Source: Lunularia cruciata
Taxonomy: Eukaryota; Streptophyta; Marchantiopsida; Lunulariales; Lunulariaceae
Assembly (NCBI GenBank): GCA_948567375.1
Contig: OX419762.1
Span: forward strand, 17,056,001-17,120,000
Direction of reading: 5' to 3'
Length of the DNA: 64,000 nucleotides
Shown: positions 1 through 11,745 of the stretch, piece by piece
How positions within the stretch are numbered: the first letter of the stretch is position 1
How the letters are laid out: every line of letters begins with the position of its first letter
Made by a program: the position numbers and the translations under genes
The notes under the pieces: generated by a model
Told to the model about the DNA's origin: nothing
Databases searched by the model: none
What the model saw: the letters and a program-made list of their open reading frames with translations, nothing else

Positions 1-1413
1 TCAAACCCTGTTGCGCACAATCTAGCAAGAAAGGCAGATTTTGCCAACCAATGACCAAGATCTACACTAAACTAGCTAGCCTCACGCCAGCAAGCTGGCT
101 TGCTGGCCCTTCTGGGCCTTCGTAGCCTCTCATAGCCCACAGCCCTATGCCTCGAAGCCTCTAAACGCCAGCCAAATGAGGCCTTTCTTGTTGCCACTTC
201 GAACCTCGTCCAAAATTGGCGAAACTTCTCCAAATCTGCGAAACTCCTCCAAACTAGCGAAACTTCTCCAAATCTGGCCAAACAGCGAAACTCCTCCAAT
301 TTTGGCCCAAAAATCTGACTAAAATCTGACGTAAAATCTGACGTAAACCCTAAAGATGGATGTCCACCAAATCCCCCGCTAACTTTCCACTCGAATGAGG
401 CCTTTCTTGTTGCCACTTCGAACCTCCTCCAAAATTGGCAAAACTTCTCCAAATCTGCGAAACTCCTCCAAACTAGTGAAACTTCTCTAAATCTGACCAA
501 ACAGCGAAACTCCTCCAATTCTGGCCCAAAAATCTGACAAAAATCTGACGTAAAATCTGACGTAAACCCTAAAGATGGATGTCCACCAAATCCCCCGCTA
601 ACTTTCCACTCGAGCCAAATTGACAAAACGGGTTTTTCCAAATCACAATTTCATGAGAAGAGCTTTCCAACTCCACCTTCAATTTCACTTTCTGAGCCCA
701 ACTCGCAGCAAATTGGTCTTGCCTTCACCTCTTGAGCTCAAAATCACAACACTGCTCGAAAATTGCTCCTTCTTTGCTCGAAATTTGGCCAGCGCTTCCG
801 CACACCGTCCGCCTAACTGCCAAATTTGCATCAACTACACGAGCTTCTGCACACTAGGGAAACACAGAACCTGAATCGAGCTACCACGATCCACCGAGCT
901 TGGAGATACCACCAACACTCAACGTTCCTACACCCAATTTCCCCCTGACTTGACTTCTCTGATGTAATCAGATTGCTTAACACTTTCAACTCAACTCAAC
1001 TCAGATCAGTACTTGATCTGTCACTCTATAAACTGCCAACAACTAGGCACTGATTACAGTCAAGCCACACCCACTCAAGCATAGAGAATCCAGGTGACGC
1101 TCGCCGGCCTCTGTCCACCATAGCCAGGAACTCGAAGGCTCAACATCAGAGAAGTGAGCTCTCTGGAGCTCACTTCGAAACTATACCCCCTGGACTCGAG
1201 CTAGCCCTGAAACCCTAACGGTCCCACTGACGGCACACTCAACGGTGCAAACGGTGCAAAGTGACGGTGGGCCCCACCATGAAGTCAGTACCCCGAACAC
1301 GAAATCTAACCATCGGAAAGTAGTCCTTGAGAAACTGCTAGAATAACTCTAACTACCATCACTGGAACTCCAATGTCCGAGCATCTAGATGCGGAACTAC
1401 AAATGGCGTGACA
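1..1413 (-). mobile_element. LTR of E-family gypsy element (E1), left end outside window
   Basis: Reads on the minus strand from TGTCACGCCATTTGTAG at 1413 leftwards. It matches, in reverse complement, the E LTRs at 25376, 48356 and 57091. Shared blocks are the start, the GGTGGGNCCCACC block near 1270, the GAGAGCTCACTTC block near 1160, and the stretch at 650-760 matching 48950-49050. The right end falls exactly inside the reverse transcriptase region of element D, so E1 inserted into D. No second LTR or internal region is visible because the window ends. Short open frames inside it are by-products. Family membership is direct observation; that this is an LTR is inferred from the paired LTRs of the element at 48356-57725. 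Confidence 0.75.
175..612. repeat. Two tandem copies of a 219-bp unit inside the E1 LTR
   Basis: The stretch starting AATGAGGCCTTTCTTGTTG at 175 recurs at 394 with only a few differences, giving a period of 219 bp (73 codons). Because 219 is a multiple of three, a minus-strand frame stays open through both copies and would give a 73-residue repeat. The other E LTRs in the window have a single, more diverged version of this stretch, so the duplication is private to E1 or its source. Confidence 0.85.
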
Positions 1414-3507
1414 TCTCTATCAATGGGAATCTGCCAATAGTTGCTTTGGAGATCCTGCTTGGAGAAGCATTGTGATCCACTCAACTTATTAAGCAAGTCA
1501 TCAATTCAAGGCAAAAGATATGCATTCTTCACTACTTGTTTATTGAGGTCACGATAATCAATATAGAAACAAAGTCCTCCATTTTTCTTTTGAACAAATA
1601 ATATTAGTGCTCCGTGCTCCCCAAGGAGATGTACTATATGGTATGAAATCCTTCTCCAACAACTCCATCAATATTGTTTGAAGCTCATCCAACTCTTGTA
1701 GATTGGTCTACTCATTGGAGTACTTCTTGGTAATGACTCAATCTTGAAAGGCATACCATGATTTGAGTGTAATCTCTTTGGCAAATCATCCAAAAACACA
1801 TATGTAAACTCATGGAATATTTGATCAACCATTGCTTGATATGGTTTTTGGTCCTCCTCAGATCTTTTATGCGCAATCAACTTGATCTACACCGCAAAAA
1901 TAAACTTATCTTCCTTCAAAGCTTGCTCTATGGCTGCTTTCTTGATAAAATTTCCATCTTGGGATTTACTATTCTTAGGTTTCTTTATCATTGGTTCCAA
2001 TCAAATTGAAGCTTATGATGTTCAAGCTAAGGTAGACCTAAAATGACATCATAGTGATGAGGTACTACTACAAACTTCATACATTCTAAATACTCTATTC
2101 ACAATCTTGAATATAATAAGATTTGAGGGACAAAATGCAAAACTCTTTCTACCATCCGCCATCATCAATCTACTTCTAATTAGTGGTTTGATAATAGTAC
2201 TTAATTCCTTTATTAATTGCATAGACATGCAATTTTTTAAACTCCTAAACTCAACCAAAATCCTACACCCATGATCAAATATCATACCTTGCAAGTGAAG
2301 CAAACTTGCATAGGCTAAGCCTTCAATCCTATTGGAATTAATTAAGTTTCCAATAGGTGGCTTGAAATCTCCTATTGGAATTCCTAGCTTCCTTGATCAT
2401 TTCGCTCCACAAATTCCATTTGGGCATTTTGTTGAGGTCACCCATTCTTGAGTGGACATTCAGCAATGCAATGTCCAATTTGGTGATAATAAAAGCAACC
2501 ACCATTTTTTTTCAATCTTTTCCAATCTGTTGTGCCAAGTGGTCTCTGTTGGATAGTATCAATCTCCATTGGTGTCAACTCCTCCACCTGTGTGTAATGT
2601 ATTGGTACATTTTGTGAAGGTCAAGATCAAGACCAAGTTGTTGCAACCAAAGAATCAAAGTGCTTTGCCAACTTCATAGCTTCCTCCAAGTGTTTTGGCT
2701 CTCCCATAATCACTTCCAATTTGGTTTGTGACTTCAAGCCCCTCACAAATCAATCTAGAGCTTCACAATCCAATATATTTAGAATTCGTATAATGGTGTT
2801 TGGAATAACATGATATAAATTTTTATCAAGCCAATTTTCTTCAACTCTTCTAACTTATCTCTTGCAGCTTGTATGACCTTTATCACTCGGAATCACCCAA
2901 TTATTGCACTCTTGAATTTTCCCAATACAACATTGGTGCAACAAATTGCTATTCAACTCACTCCACTTGGAACCATCACCATAGTTTTGCTATATCATCC
3001 AATTGGTTTGAAGCTAAGAGAATCTGTATCTATTGATCTTGAAGATTTATAGTTCAAAATAACATCCACAATAAAATACAAAATTCTCCACTACAATTGG
3101 GAGATTCTTACACTCAAATACCTTGAGTTTTGGAAATTGGATTTGCTCCTCTTTTTCAAATGGTGCTCTTCCCATGTGCTCTTGTCATTGATGATCTTGT
3201 TCTTCCAACAATCAAGTAGGTGCTCAATTTGTTGTTGCATAGTAATGATAACTTCAAGCATTGCCGCATGGCTACTACTCTATCAAAATACCTATAATTT
3301 ATCTAAATTAATATATAGATGCAACATGTCCACCATTCTCCATAAGTTACAATTGGAAGTACCAAGGGTTCTTTGGTCAAAGTGATCACATTCAAAAACT
3401 TCTACACAAAGCATGAGGTGATGAACTACATGAAATGATGCTTGGGTAGCACAAAAATCCTATAATTTTTGCAAAAATAGATTTGGTGGTCCATCTATCT
3501 CATTCTT
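1414..3507 (-). pseudogene. D gag-protease-RT remnant
   Basis: Broken polyprotein read on the minus strand. About 2640-3330 holds gag sequence matching gag of B. About 2049-2330 holds the retropepsin-like protease, with an LHLQGMIF start and CRILVEFRSLKNCMS where B has the D-S-G-S active-site stretch; the catalytic Asp is replaced by Glu in the copy seen here. About 1905-1990 has a single 20-residue spacer unit. About 1668-1880 is the N-terminal RT region, and 1420-1560 corresponds to the KLDLCSGYW region. It cannot encode a working protein. The leader frame found in A and B can also be followed at about 3290-3500. Confidence 0.75.
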
Positions 3508-3519
3508 GCTCTGATACCA
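3508..3519 (-). other. Primer-binding site of D (initiator Met tRNA)
   Basis: The minus strand reads TGGTATCAGAGC one base inside the LTR. This is the plant initiator-methionine tRNA 3'-end complement used by many plant gypsy elements, and it has no mismatch over 12 bases. Confidence 0.85.
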
Positions 3520-3520
3520 A

Positions 3521-4020
3521 TGTAAAAGATCAAGATCAAGATCAAGGAAAGAAATAAGAGAATGGAAGACCGGAGTGGAAGATCACATCAGGACACTCCA
3601 AATGAGGAAACTCCAAATGCCAAGCTTGAGCTTGGGCTTTGGTATAAGCATACAAGGCTCTTGAGAAGCTTCTCAAACCTTCTTCAAAGTCACTTTTTAG
3701 AGTGCAAGTCAAGCTAATCAGAAAGTTGCTCAAGAAGTTTCTTTCTAGAAGCCACCTACTTGGTATGTAAGCTAAGCTAGCCAAGAAGCTTTCCAAGGAT
3801 CTTCCTTCTAGAAACCACCTACTTGGCGTGCAAGCTAAGCTAGTCAAGAAGCTTCCCAAGAAGCTTCCTCCTATTAGTCACCACTTGGCATGCATGTTAC
3901 CCAATACTTTGAAGGTACCAAGAAGCTTCCTAGATGCTTCTAGAATATTCTAGGCTAATTTGACCTATTTTCTACTTCATTAATCTTGACTAACTCATTG
4001 GTAAACTCCATATTGTTACA
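3521..4020 (-). repeat. 5' LTR of element D
   Basis: Plus-strand reading begins TGTAAAAGATC and ends ATTGTTACA, the same termini as the B LTRs. It contains the AAGCTTC-rich promoter region of the family, with a three-module heat-shock element (TTCtaGAAtaTTC) at 3938-3950. It is about 90 bp longer than the B LTRs, partly from GATCAA repeats at its edge. Confidence 0.85.
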
Positions 4021-5106
4021 CTTCTTTTGCCCAACTAATAACAAGTTGATCATCATGGACAAATCTATCCAAAGCTATCATCAAGGGGTCAAATGACCAA
4101 GTATATGATGATCTCTTTGGACTATAAAGATAGAAGTAGAGAGGATGGATCACACCATTTGGATGGTTCCTATAGTTAGAGAGTGCATACCTATCCAAGA
4201 TTAGAAGACCACAAAGAAGTAACCTAACAAAGTGAGATGCTCATAGGATCTAACTCTAAATGCTTTGAACTCATCTTGTTAGACCTCTAAATAACACAAA
4301 TAGGCCATGAGCCAAGACCTGGTGTGAACTCCCTTTGGGAACTCTAACCACTTCTGCATGATCCATAACAATGACTCAACTCCAACAAGTGGAAGATCTA
4401 TCCACAAGATAACCTTAAAGAGTAACAATAGAACTAAATGAAATGGCTAACACCAAGACGTGCTACCCATTCTATAGGCTCCAACTATATGTGAGGGCAC
4501 CATCCATACCTAATAGTCAAGCTTTCTTACACACTATAACCAATGCTACCATGAAACTATAATGATGCTTAGTAAGTAACATCCATAATAATAATCTTCT
4601 TTTGTAGGAATCTTGGGAAGAGAATATGTGGAATATATTCTCTTAAAGGTGAAGCCTCTCTTGAACTAAGTTTGAGTCTCTTGAGTCACCACACTATGAG
4701 GTAAGAAATGGGGGGTGAAAATTTAGGTCTCTTGACTCACAACACTCCGAGTAACATATGAATAACATCTATTTGGGTTTGCATCTCCTCATGTGAGGGC
4801 TGAATGCAAGGTTAACAAGCAATCATTTAGAGTCATGGTTCAAGATATAAGCCACATGAGCCTTCACTTGAGCCAAAATATTCTTTCTCCTCTACTTAAA
4901 CGTGTGCACTCTTGCACCTCTCCATTCCAAATGCTAACTCTTGTGCATGATTCTATAATTGGACCTTATAACCCTTAGCCATGGTAGCAACACCTAGGAT
5001 ATCCAAGTCCAAGTGAGCCAATTTATGCTCTCTCTCCATCTCATAGCTTGTGAAGGTTAAATGCATCTCCTCCTTTGTAGCAAGAGTATCCATTGTTTCA
5101 CAAAGG
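4021..5106. other. Gene-free stretch beside element D
   Basis: Only short, unrelated open frames in several phases. No domain, RNA gene or repeat family recognised. Low GC, similar to the surrounding repeat DNA. Confidence 0.5.
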
Positions 5107-5108
5107 AG

Positions 5109-5145
<37 letters not shown>
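5107..5145. repeat. CT microsatellite
   Basis: Nearly pure (TC)n with one CC interruption. Confidence 0.95.
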
Positions 5146-5154
5146 AAAGAATAG

Positions 5155-5400
5155 TCTATCTTACTCCTCTAAGCTCTCCTATCTACTCTCACACTGAAGC
5201 AATAATCTTTCCCATTCCTCTACACTCTCCAATCTATTCTCACACTTGAACATTAATTGCTCTTGCTCTTCTACACTCTCCAATATTCTCTCACACTAAA
5301 GCAATAATCTCCCCCACTCCTCTACACTCTTTAATATACTCTCACGCTAAAGCACTAATCTCTTTCTCTCTCTCCTCTAAACTTCCAATGTACTCTCTTT
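5155..5400. repeat. Imperfect minisatellite, unit about 60 bp
   Basis: Four diverged units, each with CTCTACACTCT, CAATCTATTCTCACAC or close variants, followed by AAGCAATAATCT. The unit end is CT-rich, continuous with the microsatellite to the left. Confidence 0.7.
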
Positions 5401-5410
5401 CTCAATGACA

Positions 5411-7630
5411 AGTCTCTCACACTTTTGAGCCACTTGGACACAATCATCTAATGCATGCTTATGTCAATAAAAAAAGAAGGAGAAGGGACTCTCGGGTGCA
5501 AAGAAGAAGGTGCATTCTCTAAGGATAGAGAGGAAGAAGAAGAGGAAAAAGGAGTTATCTCAAAGGATGAAGGTGTAAAAGGAACTCTCTCAAGATAACT
5601 ATCACTACCTAACCTCCATATTGGTAAGGCATGTGTCTCAACATAGATGTTGAACACTTATTCACAATAGGTAACATATAAACATCTATTAAGTAAAACT
5701 CACTATCAATCAAATAAATACACAAGTTCATTAATTAAAGCATGCTAAATTAACTCATTTATTAAATCCAAAAATGGTGTATAGAATAAATTCTTTGTAT
5801 GTTTTCCAACAAAGAAAACATACAGAATATGCCAAAACTCAATACACCAAAACTATCTAATCAATAACTCAATATTCTCATCCTCTCCATCCTCCTCCTC
5901 ATCACCCTCTCTATTGCATAGAATCTCTCCTCTCCCTCACTCAAGTAGGACACTTACTCCTTAAGAATGTAACCTCTCTCCACAAAGAGGTGAGCGAGTA
6001 TTTGCCAAGGAAGGTGACTTTGAACTTTGCTCATTAGGTCCTCTCAATTAGCTCTACAAATTTCCTACCTCCATAGTGATAGCTTGATATGCTAACCCCC
6101 TCTAATTCCAATCCTCCACATCAAATCTCTTCAACTTTGTTTTTGTGTTGAGAACCAAATCCCAGTGTACAACCTTGGGCCAAATTATTGGTACCACAAG
6201 TGCACCTATCATTTAAGAAAAAGCCCTAAATGTAGGATATTCACATTGCCTTACCAAATACCACTTGGCAACCCTATCTTTGTGGAAAATAATATGAAAC
6301 ATTTTTTTAAGGAACCGTTCTCCTTCTTGGTGTCCTCACTCTTTGCATTGCAAGTGCATCTTGAATTACATCTATTTTCAACTAAAATAGCCTCCTTTAA
6401 CCGTCTTTGTGAAAGAATTCTTGTCCCAAGAGCACACAAACTCTATACATGCAAGCACCTAAAAAATAACCAATAAACAAGTGTGAGAAATTGGGTTCAT
6501 AAGAGAAGTTGTTGGGTACTACTCCCAAATAGGCAAAACTAACTATCAAAAGTAGATGACATTAGTCACCACCTACCAATGATGTGGGACAAAACCTGAT
6601 GCCTGATAATGATAGATGCTGCCCATTGATACTACAAGATAAGTTCTAAGGTTTAGGGAAAATGGATTGATGCTTGGCAACACCCAAAGACATTGTGGGA
6701 CAGGAAAAGAAGTTGGAAGACATAAGGTTTTAGGGTTTAAGAGCATGCAATGTGGGAAATGTAGGGTCAATGCTTGTTGATACTATGGGATAGGTCTATT
6801 CTAAATAGGTTGGTGCTAGGCAATGCCCTTAGGCGCTAATGATTTAACTCAAAATCTGAACTTGAAATTGACTGTAAGGCTAGAATACAAACAAACAAAC
6901 AACCAGAAAGAAAGAAAGGATAATGGGAGAAAAAATACCATTGGGTGAGGGTAGTGTAACCCAAGGGTTATTTTCAAGCCAAGAACATCCAGATCAACCT
7001 CCTTGATTCAAGCAATGGCAATTCAAACCTAGTGTTTATCTATCCAAAACTATTTTATAAAATTTGTTGGGTGTTTAATTGTGTGAAAAGAAATTAATTG
7101 TGTGAAAAAAAATCTCCTTTGTGAGTATTGTTCATGTCTTTATCATCAACAACTTTCTCATAACCCCAAATTTCTGCCATGGAAATTTTTGTCAGCACCT
7201 TCTTTCAAAACTTGCTCTCCTCTCAAAACTTTATCTCATGCCAAGCTTTCTCTCTTCTCTCTCCTTCTCTCTCTCTCCTAACTCCTCATGAATGGCACTC
7301 CTTCTCCTCTCATTCTATTTTTAATTTATCTCTCTCAAATAGCATATTCTTCCTTCAAAAAACTGAATTTTCCTCTTGTTGGTGAAAATGAAAGAAATGG
7401 TGAATTTTGTAAGAATGTACACACTTATCTAAAGACTCATATGAACTATTAAATCTATATTTCTTGAGAAAAAACTTTGAAATTCACCATTAAAAAAACC
7501 AAATTCTAAGCATCAATTTACGGACTCATATGGCACAATAGATTGTCAACCGACACTACCTATATGGTTGCCTCAAAAATGAGTGCTAATTCACACCTTC
7601 CAAAGTCCATGGCTGGCCGCCAGTACCATC
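5411..7630. other. Gene-free, repeat-like stretch
   Basis: AT-rich with CT-rich patches at 5870-5950 and 7240-7280. Short open frames on both strands (for example 6165-6476) have no recognisable domain, and frames on opposite strands overlap. I see no gene here. Confidence 0.5.
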
Positions 7631-7639
7631 TACCCATCT

Positions 7640-7890
7640 TGCGGAAACTAGCACCAACCTTTTGTTGAGCCCCTTCCAAGATCCACACCAAGTGGCAATG
7701 AGCACCAACCTTACACTTTTCACATCCACACTAAATGTCAACCAACACTAACCTATCAATTAAACCCCTTGCCATCCACATCGAGCATCAACAAACACCA
7801 ACCTATCAACTAGCACCTTTTCCTTTCCACACGAAGCGACATCCAACACCTTCCAACATCCACACCAAGCATCAATAAGCACCCATGGGC
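7640..7890. repeat. Imperfect tandem repeat
   Basis: Recurring elements CACCAACCT, CATCCACA(C/T) and AAGCATCAA or variants are spaced about 50-60 bp apart over some 250 bp. Units are heavily diverged. Confidence 0.5.
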
Positions 7891-8289
7891 TCCAATTGGC
7901 TTCAATTGGTGCTAAACTTGGACCCATAGGGTTTACAAAAATAGGTTCATGAAATTCTAAATTCTAAACAAAACAAGTTCATAAAAAAGAACAAGAATGC
8001 TTGATATTCTCCAAAGGATGTTTCATCATGAAGAAGCATAAGAGAAGGACTATGTGCTTATCATACACCAAAGGATGTTTTTATTACAAAGTAACATGTT
8101 ATTATTCAATTTCCTTGAGATGATGAGCAAGGCATCATCTTGACCTACTTTCCTCTCTACCAAGATCCATTCCATTGAGAGAAATTTTTGTATCTACTTG
8201 AGTTTCTTTTGTAAATACACCATCATCTTCTAACCAAACATCCAACCTATCAATACAAAAGTTATGTAAAATAATACAAACTGAAATCC

Positions 8290-9370
8290 ACTTTAACAAA
8301 TATGCATTTCTATTGCATTGTCTTTAAGTTGCTCTCTCAACTCCTTAAGAGAATGCCATCTAGCTTTCAATACTACTATACAATGCTCATTTATCACCCT
8401 TGCCTTTGCCAAATATTTGTTGAATGCTTGCTTGTCCTCCGTATGGGCTTGCTTGAAGGAGTAGAATAGGTGATGCATGGATACATAACCAAAATCAACT
8501 AAAAGATACTCTTTGGCGTCAAAACTATGACATCCTCCTCTTTGGTTCAAGTCACTCTATATTGATGATGTTTTTTTATAGGTCATATTGTGACATGACC
8601 CAACATTCCTACAAATAAACAAATCAAAACTTGAAGTTGCAAAATCTAATCAATTGAAAACACTCTGATTGAAAAAAAGGAACAAATTACATATTAAACA
8701 ATCTAAACATTATCTCTTGTAAAATTTATGATTCATCTTCTATCATCACAAATCACTTGACCATTTATGGAATAAGAGCACTTCTTATTGAAATATATTT
8801 CTCCATCCATTGTAGATCAAGCTGCAAGAGGAAACAATGTTCCATCTACCAAACCTAAACAACCAGTGAAAACTTTGTGTGCAAAATTGTTGATATTTTC
8901 CTTCTCTCCTCATGCACAAGCCATGCTAGTTGACTCCTCATAAAATTTTATATGGCTATAATGTCTCAATTTGCAAAGGCAAATGTTGAACAAGCACTAA
9001 TGCCTCAAATGTATAACCCTTTTGCAACAAAAGCTCCATTATTGTGATGCCCAAATCTATCAAGAGCAAGAGCCACTTGGATCCACACTAGTGTTTGCTC
9101 CCATTGGTCATTCTTTTTGAAATACCCTATGATCTTTTATCAAATCTACTAATGTTGAAAAAGAATCAACATCCATTCTAGTCAGTTGGTGGAATGCCTT
9201 CACATCTAGGCCTCTAAAATATTTAATCACAAATTCCCTACTACAAGGGTATGTAACTCTAGATTCTAAGTACCTATGCAAATGTGCATACTCCCACCCA
9301 CTAAGCAATAAATCTAGCATATCTAAATCTCACTCTTCATCTTCATGTTCATCAAACATTGTCTCCAAAT
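8290..9370 (-). pseudogene. PIF/Harbinger-type transposase remnant (DDE_Tnp_4-like)
   Basis: Minus-strand fragments lie in the order expected for plant HARBI1-like transposases. First an acidic start and helix-rich N-terminus with YFRGLDVKAFHQLTRM (about 9110-9365). Then LALDRFGHHNNGA (about 9040-9100). Then a VDGTLFPL-like stretch followed by YFNKKCSYSINGQVICDD (about 8745-8870), which would carry the first catalytic Asp. Finally KEYLLVDFGY and NKYLAKARVINEHCI near the C-terminus (8293-8550), the second Asp and Glu region. Several stops and frame changes separate these blocks. Family membership is from the known DDE_Tnp_4 motif pattern; no intact element or terminal inverted repeats were found. 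Confidence 0.75.
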
Positions 9371-9460
9371 TTAATTGGATAATCCATTGTTTACATTTCC
9401 TAATGTTTTTGTCTCCAAATTTAATTGGATAATCCATTGTTTACATTTCCTAATGTTTTT
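9361..9460. repeat. Exact 2 x 50-bp tandem duplication
   Basis: The 50-bp block starting GTCTCCAAATTTAATTGG at 9361 is repeated base for base at 9411. Lack of divergence points to a recent event. It touches the N-terminal end of the transposase remnant. Confidence 0.98.
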
Positions 9461-10826
9461 GGTGGGTTCTCCATGCATGCTACCTCTCGGCATGCTCTAC
9501 TTTATTATCCTCAATTCTTGTATAACTTAGAAATAGTCAAATCACTCTTCTTGTTGTTCTTAACTCTCCTCAACCTTGGATCAAGCAAAAAATAAACATC
9601 CAACATAAGCTAGCACTCTTGTGCAGAGAGCAAAGGAAATAAAGAATTCAAGCTAAGAAATTAATATTAAATTAAGATCAAATCAAACACATTGGAATCA
9701 CATTTGAAAAAACACTATGGATTCATTATAAACTCTATTGAGAGTGACCACTTCGAGGAAATTCTTTGAGAAAAATGGATCACTATGAATTCACACTCTT
9801 TGAAATGTAGAGAGACCACTCTAGAGAATATGGATTTACTCTCTAGATCAAAAGAACAGTATGAGCCAAGAGATCGAGGAACATGGATCGCTATGAATTC
9901 ACACTCTTAGGTAAAGGGACCCTTTCAAGCAAGGAAATTGGATAGCTCTATAATGGATTCCCTCCCTATCCTTCCCACCCCGCAGTCAATTCCTCTCCAC
10001 TTATCAACGAACAACCATCTCCCCTAGGCGGCTAACACCTAAATTCAAATTAAATCATGCATTTCATTAACCCTAAATTATAATTAGTATTTACAATATG
10101 CCTACTTCACATTCCTTGTTTTTTCCAAACCATCCTTTAGGGAGTTTGTTTATAATAAAAAACTTGGAAGGAAGTAGTTCATAGTGGGTCCCTTTCTTCT
10201 TCTCACTCGAAACCCATACTTGGTATGGGGTAAGTATGGTAGACTTTGTGAATACCGTTAAGGTAATATACCGAGCTTTTGTAGCTTTATTCTAAGACCC
10301 GCCTTCTGTTCCTTTCCCAAAATGAGGGACGTCCTCTAACTAAAAGACAAGTAAAATCGAGGGAAGGAAATCTTTACAGTTGCCTCCCACTCATTGCAAA
10401 GTGCGCTCAGACGCGTGTACTGTACTACTTTTGGTCGTCGCCGGAGGAGAAAGTCACAGCGACGGAGTGTAGAGGAAATGATGAAGAAGGAAAGGAGTGT
10501 CATGAATGTCCTTGACCGGACCCTGCGCCTTCAGATCTTACTACTGTAGAGCATACCCTGGATCCAGGTTACCAGTGTGGTCCAGTCCGCCAAGCTTTGC
10601 CATCACCTGTACTTGCCTGAAGGGATGACCGACGCGATGGCACTTTTAGCGTCTTACACGCCCGGAGGTCCAGTTAAGCAAATAGCTGGAAAGTCACCCC
10701 GAGGAGAACGGTAGACTTCCTCGGGAACCTGTCCAAAAAATGGTTAAGGAATGGAACTTCCCGGTTTCGCCCCATTTCACATGCTATTGTCGTGAAATAT
10801 CTCTCTTTTCGGGATATGTGAAAGAA
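9461..10826. other. Gene-free stretch left of the gene island
   Basis: No recognised coding or repeat family. Composition shifts from AT-rich to mixed GC at about 10300, which marks the left edge of the gene island. Confidence 0.5.
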
Positions 10827-11376
10827 TTACACCTGTCCCATTGGCCCGGCTAAAACTCCCCTGTGACAAAAAGTACTCGAAATCTCCCGGAACGTATTCC
10901 ACCATTCCCGGGCTCCTTCTGACCCGGTGGTGGCGAATGGCATGTCAATCCACGGTCCGTCTCGTTCCTCCTTTCGTGACGGGGGAATTGAACGCATGTT
11001 GGGTGGAACCGCGGAAGCCGAGTCCGAGTCAGTAAACGGAGGAGTACCGATGTCTCTGTGTCCGTCCGTCCGGGAATGGAGCGAGAACATTGTCATGGAG
11101 AAGGAAGGGACGAGGAGGAAAAGAAGCCATGGAGCCGGCAACAACAACAGGAGGGGGAGGTGGGGGAGAAACGAAGGTGAGCTCTGCACCTGTCCCAGGT
11201 CGAGGGATGGGAAGAGGTTTTCTTCCCTTGGAGTAATTAGTACTTGACACAGATCTCAACGCGACCGGCATTGCATCATTCCATGACATCCATCTCGGAG
11301 CAGACGGGAGAAGAAGAAGAGGAGGAGGAAGAAGCAGCAGAAGAAGAAAGGAGTAGAGGTAGTAGCTTGATTTCAA
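10827..11376 (-). other. Two overlapping minus-strand open frames, doubtful gene
   Basis: One frame (10827-11189) and another (11029-11376) overlap in different phases, and a plus-strand frame also crosses the region. The second contains a run of leucines and prolines and a proline tract (PPPPPP). In-frame ATGs exist only well inside it. Nothing matches a family I know. The region is GC-rich and lies head to head with the LysM gene, so it could be a short gene or simply its GC-rich upstream DNA. I lean to the latter. Confidence 0.2.
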
Positions 11377-11549
11377 GAGAGGAGCAGTAGATGCTTGATT
11401 TTATTTCGGTGGCTTGTTCATGATGCTGCTACAGGTGCGTCTTGTTTGACGGTCGCACGACTGGACTGGCATGGAATGGTTCCAGGCGTGAGGAGGAGCA
11501 AATTTGGGAGGAGGAAGATCTTGTGCATACATTCATTTGCGGAGACGGA

Positions 11550-11745
11550 ATAGGGAGGGAGCGAGTGAGGGAGTGAGTGAGTGAGTGAAAGAGGGAGGGA
11601 GAGAGTTGATTCATACATCGTGTGCTTGTGCGTGAGGGTTTGGTCACGCACGGCTCTGGTACCGAAGGACACAATTTTGAGAAAAATTCCCTCTTGGTTG
11701 CTGTTCTAGGGAGAGGGAGAGGGAGAGAGAGCGGGGGAAGAGAGA
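11550..11745. promoter_or_regulatory. GA-rich tracts upstream of the LysM gene
   Basis: (GAGT)n/(GAGG)n at about 11555-11610 and a GAGAGG run at 11710-11745. Such tracts are common in plant promoters and 5' leaders and are bound by GAGA/BPC-type factors. Their role here is inferred from position only; no TATA box or start site was identified with confidence. Confidence 0.35.

Larger units (their letters stand above)
1414..4020 (-). mobile_element. Chromovirus fragment D (same family as A and B), cut by E1
   Basis: Minus-strand 5' part of a Ty3/gypsy element. From right to left it has a 500-bp LTR, a primer-binding site, a leader open frame, gag, protease, a PR-RT spacer and the first part of reverse transcriptase. 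The RT then meets the E1 LTR at 1413. The rest of D presumably lies beyond E1, outside the window. It is more decayed than A and B, with many stops and indels. Similarity to B is clear throughout, including the residues GMPFKIE and TPMSRPIY before RT and CMSMQL in the protease. Confidence 0.85.

Noticed and set aside
72-641. 189-residue minus-strand frame with an internal 73-residue repeat as a gene
   Set aside because: It lies wholly inside the E1 LTR, and the repeat is a DNA-level tandem duplication whose length is divisible by three. Other E LTRs have no such frame.
620-874. Plus-strand 84-residue frame
   Set aside because: It is the antisense of LTR sequence shared with 48950-49080.
5061-5249. 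Small Ser/Leu-rich frame
   Set aside because: Encoded by the CT microsatellite and minisatellite.
6165-6476. 103-residue frame, overlapped by a minus-strand frame
   Set aside because: No domain, no coding signs, and frames on both strands are open by chance.
9361-9460. CRISPR-like repeat
   Set aside because: Two adjacent copies without spacers in eukaryotic DNA; a simple tandem duplication.
11418-11674. Overlapping minus-strand frames of 81 and 84 residues
   Set aside because: Products of GA-rich promoter repeats; two frames are open at once.
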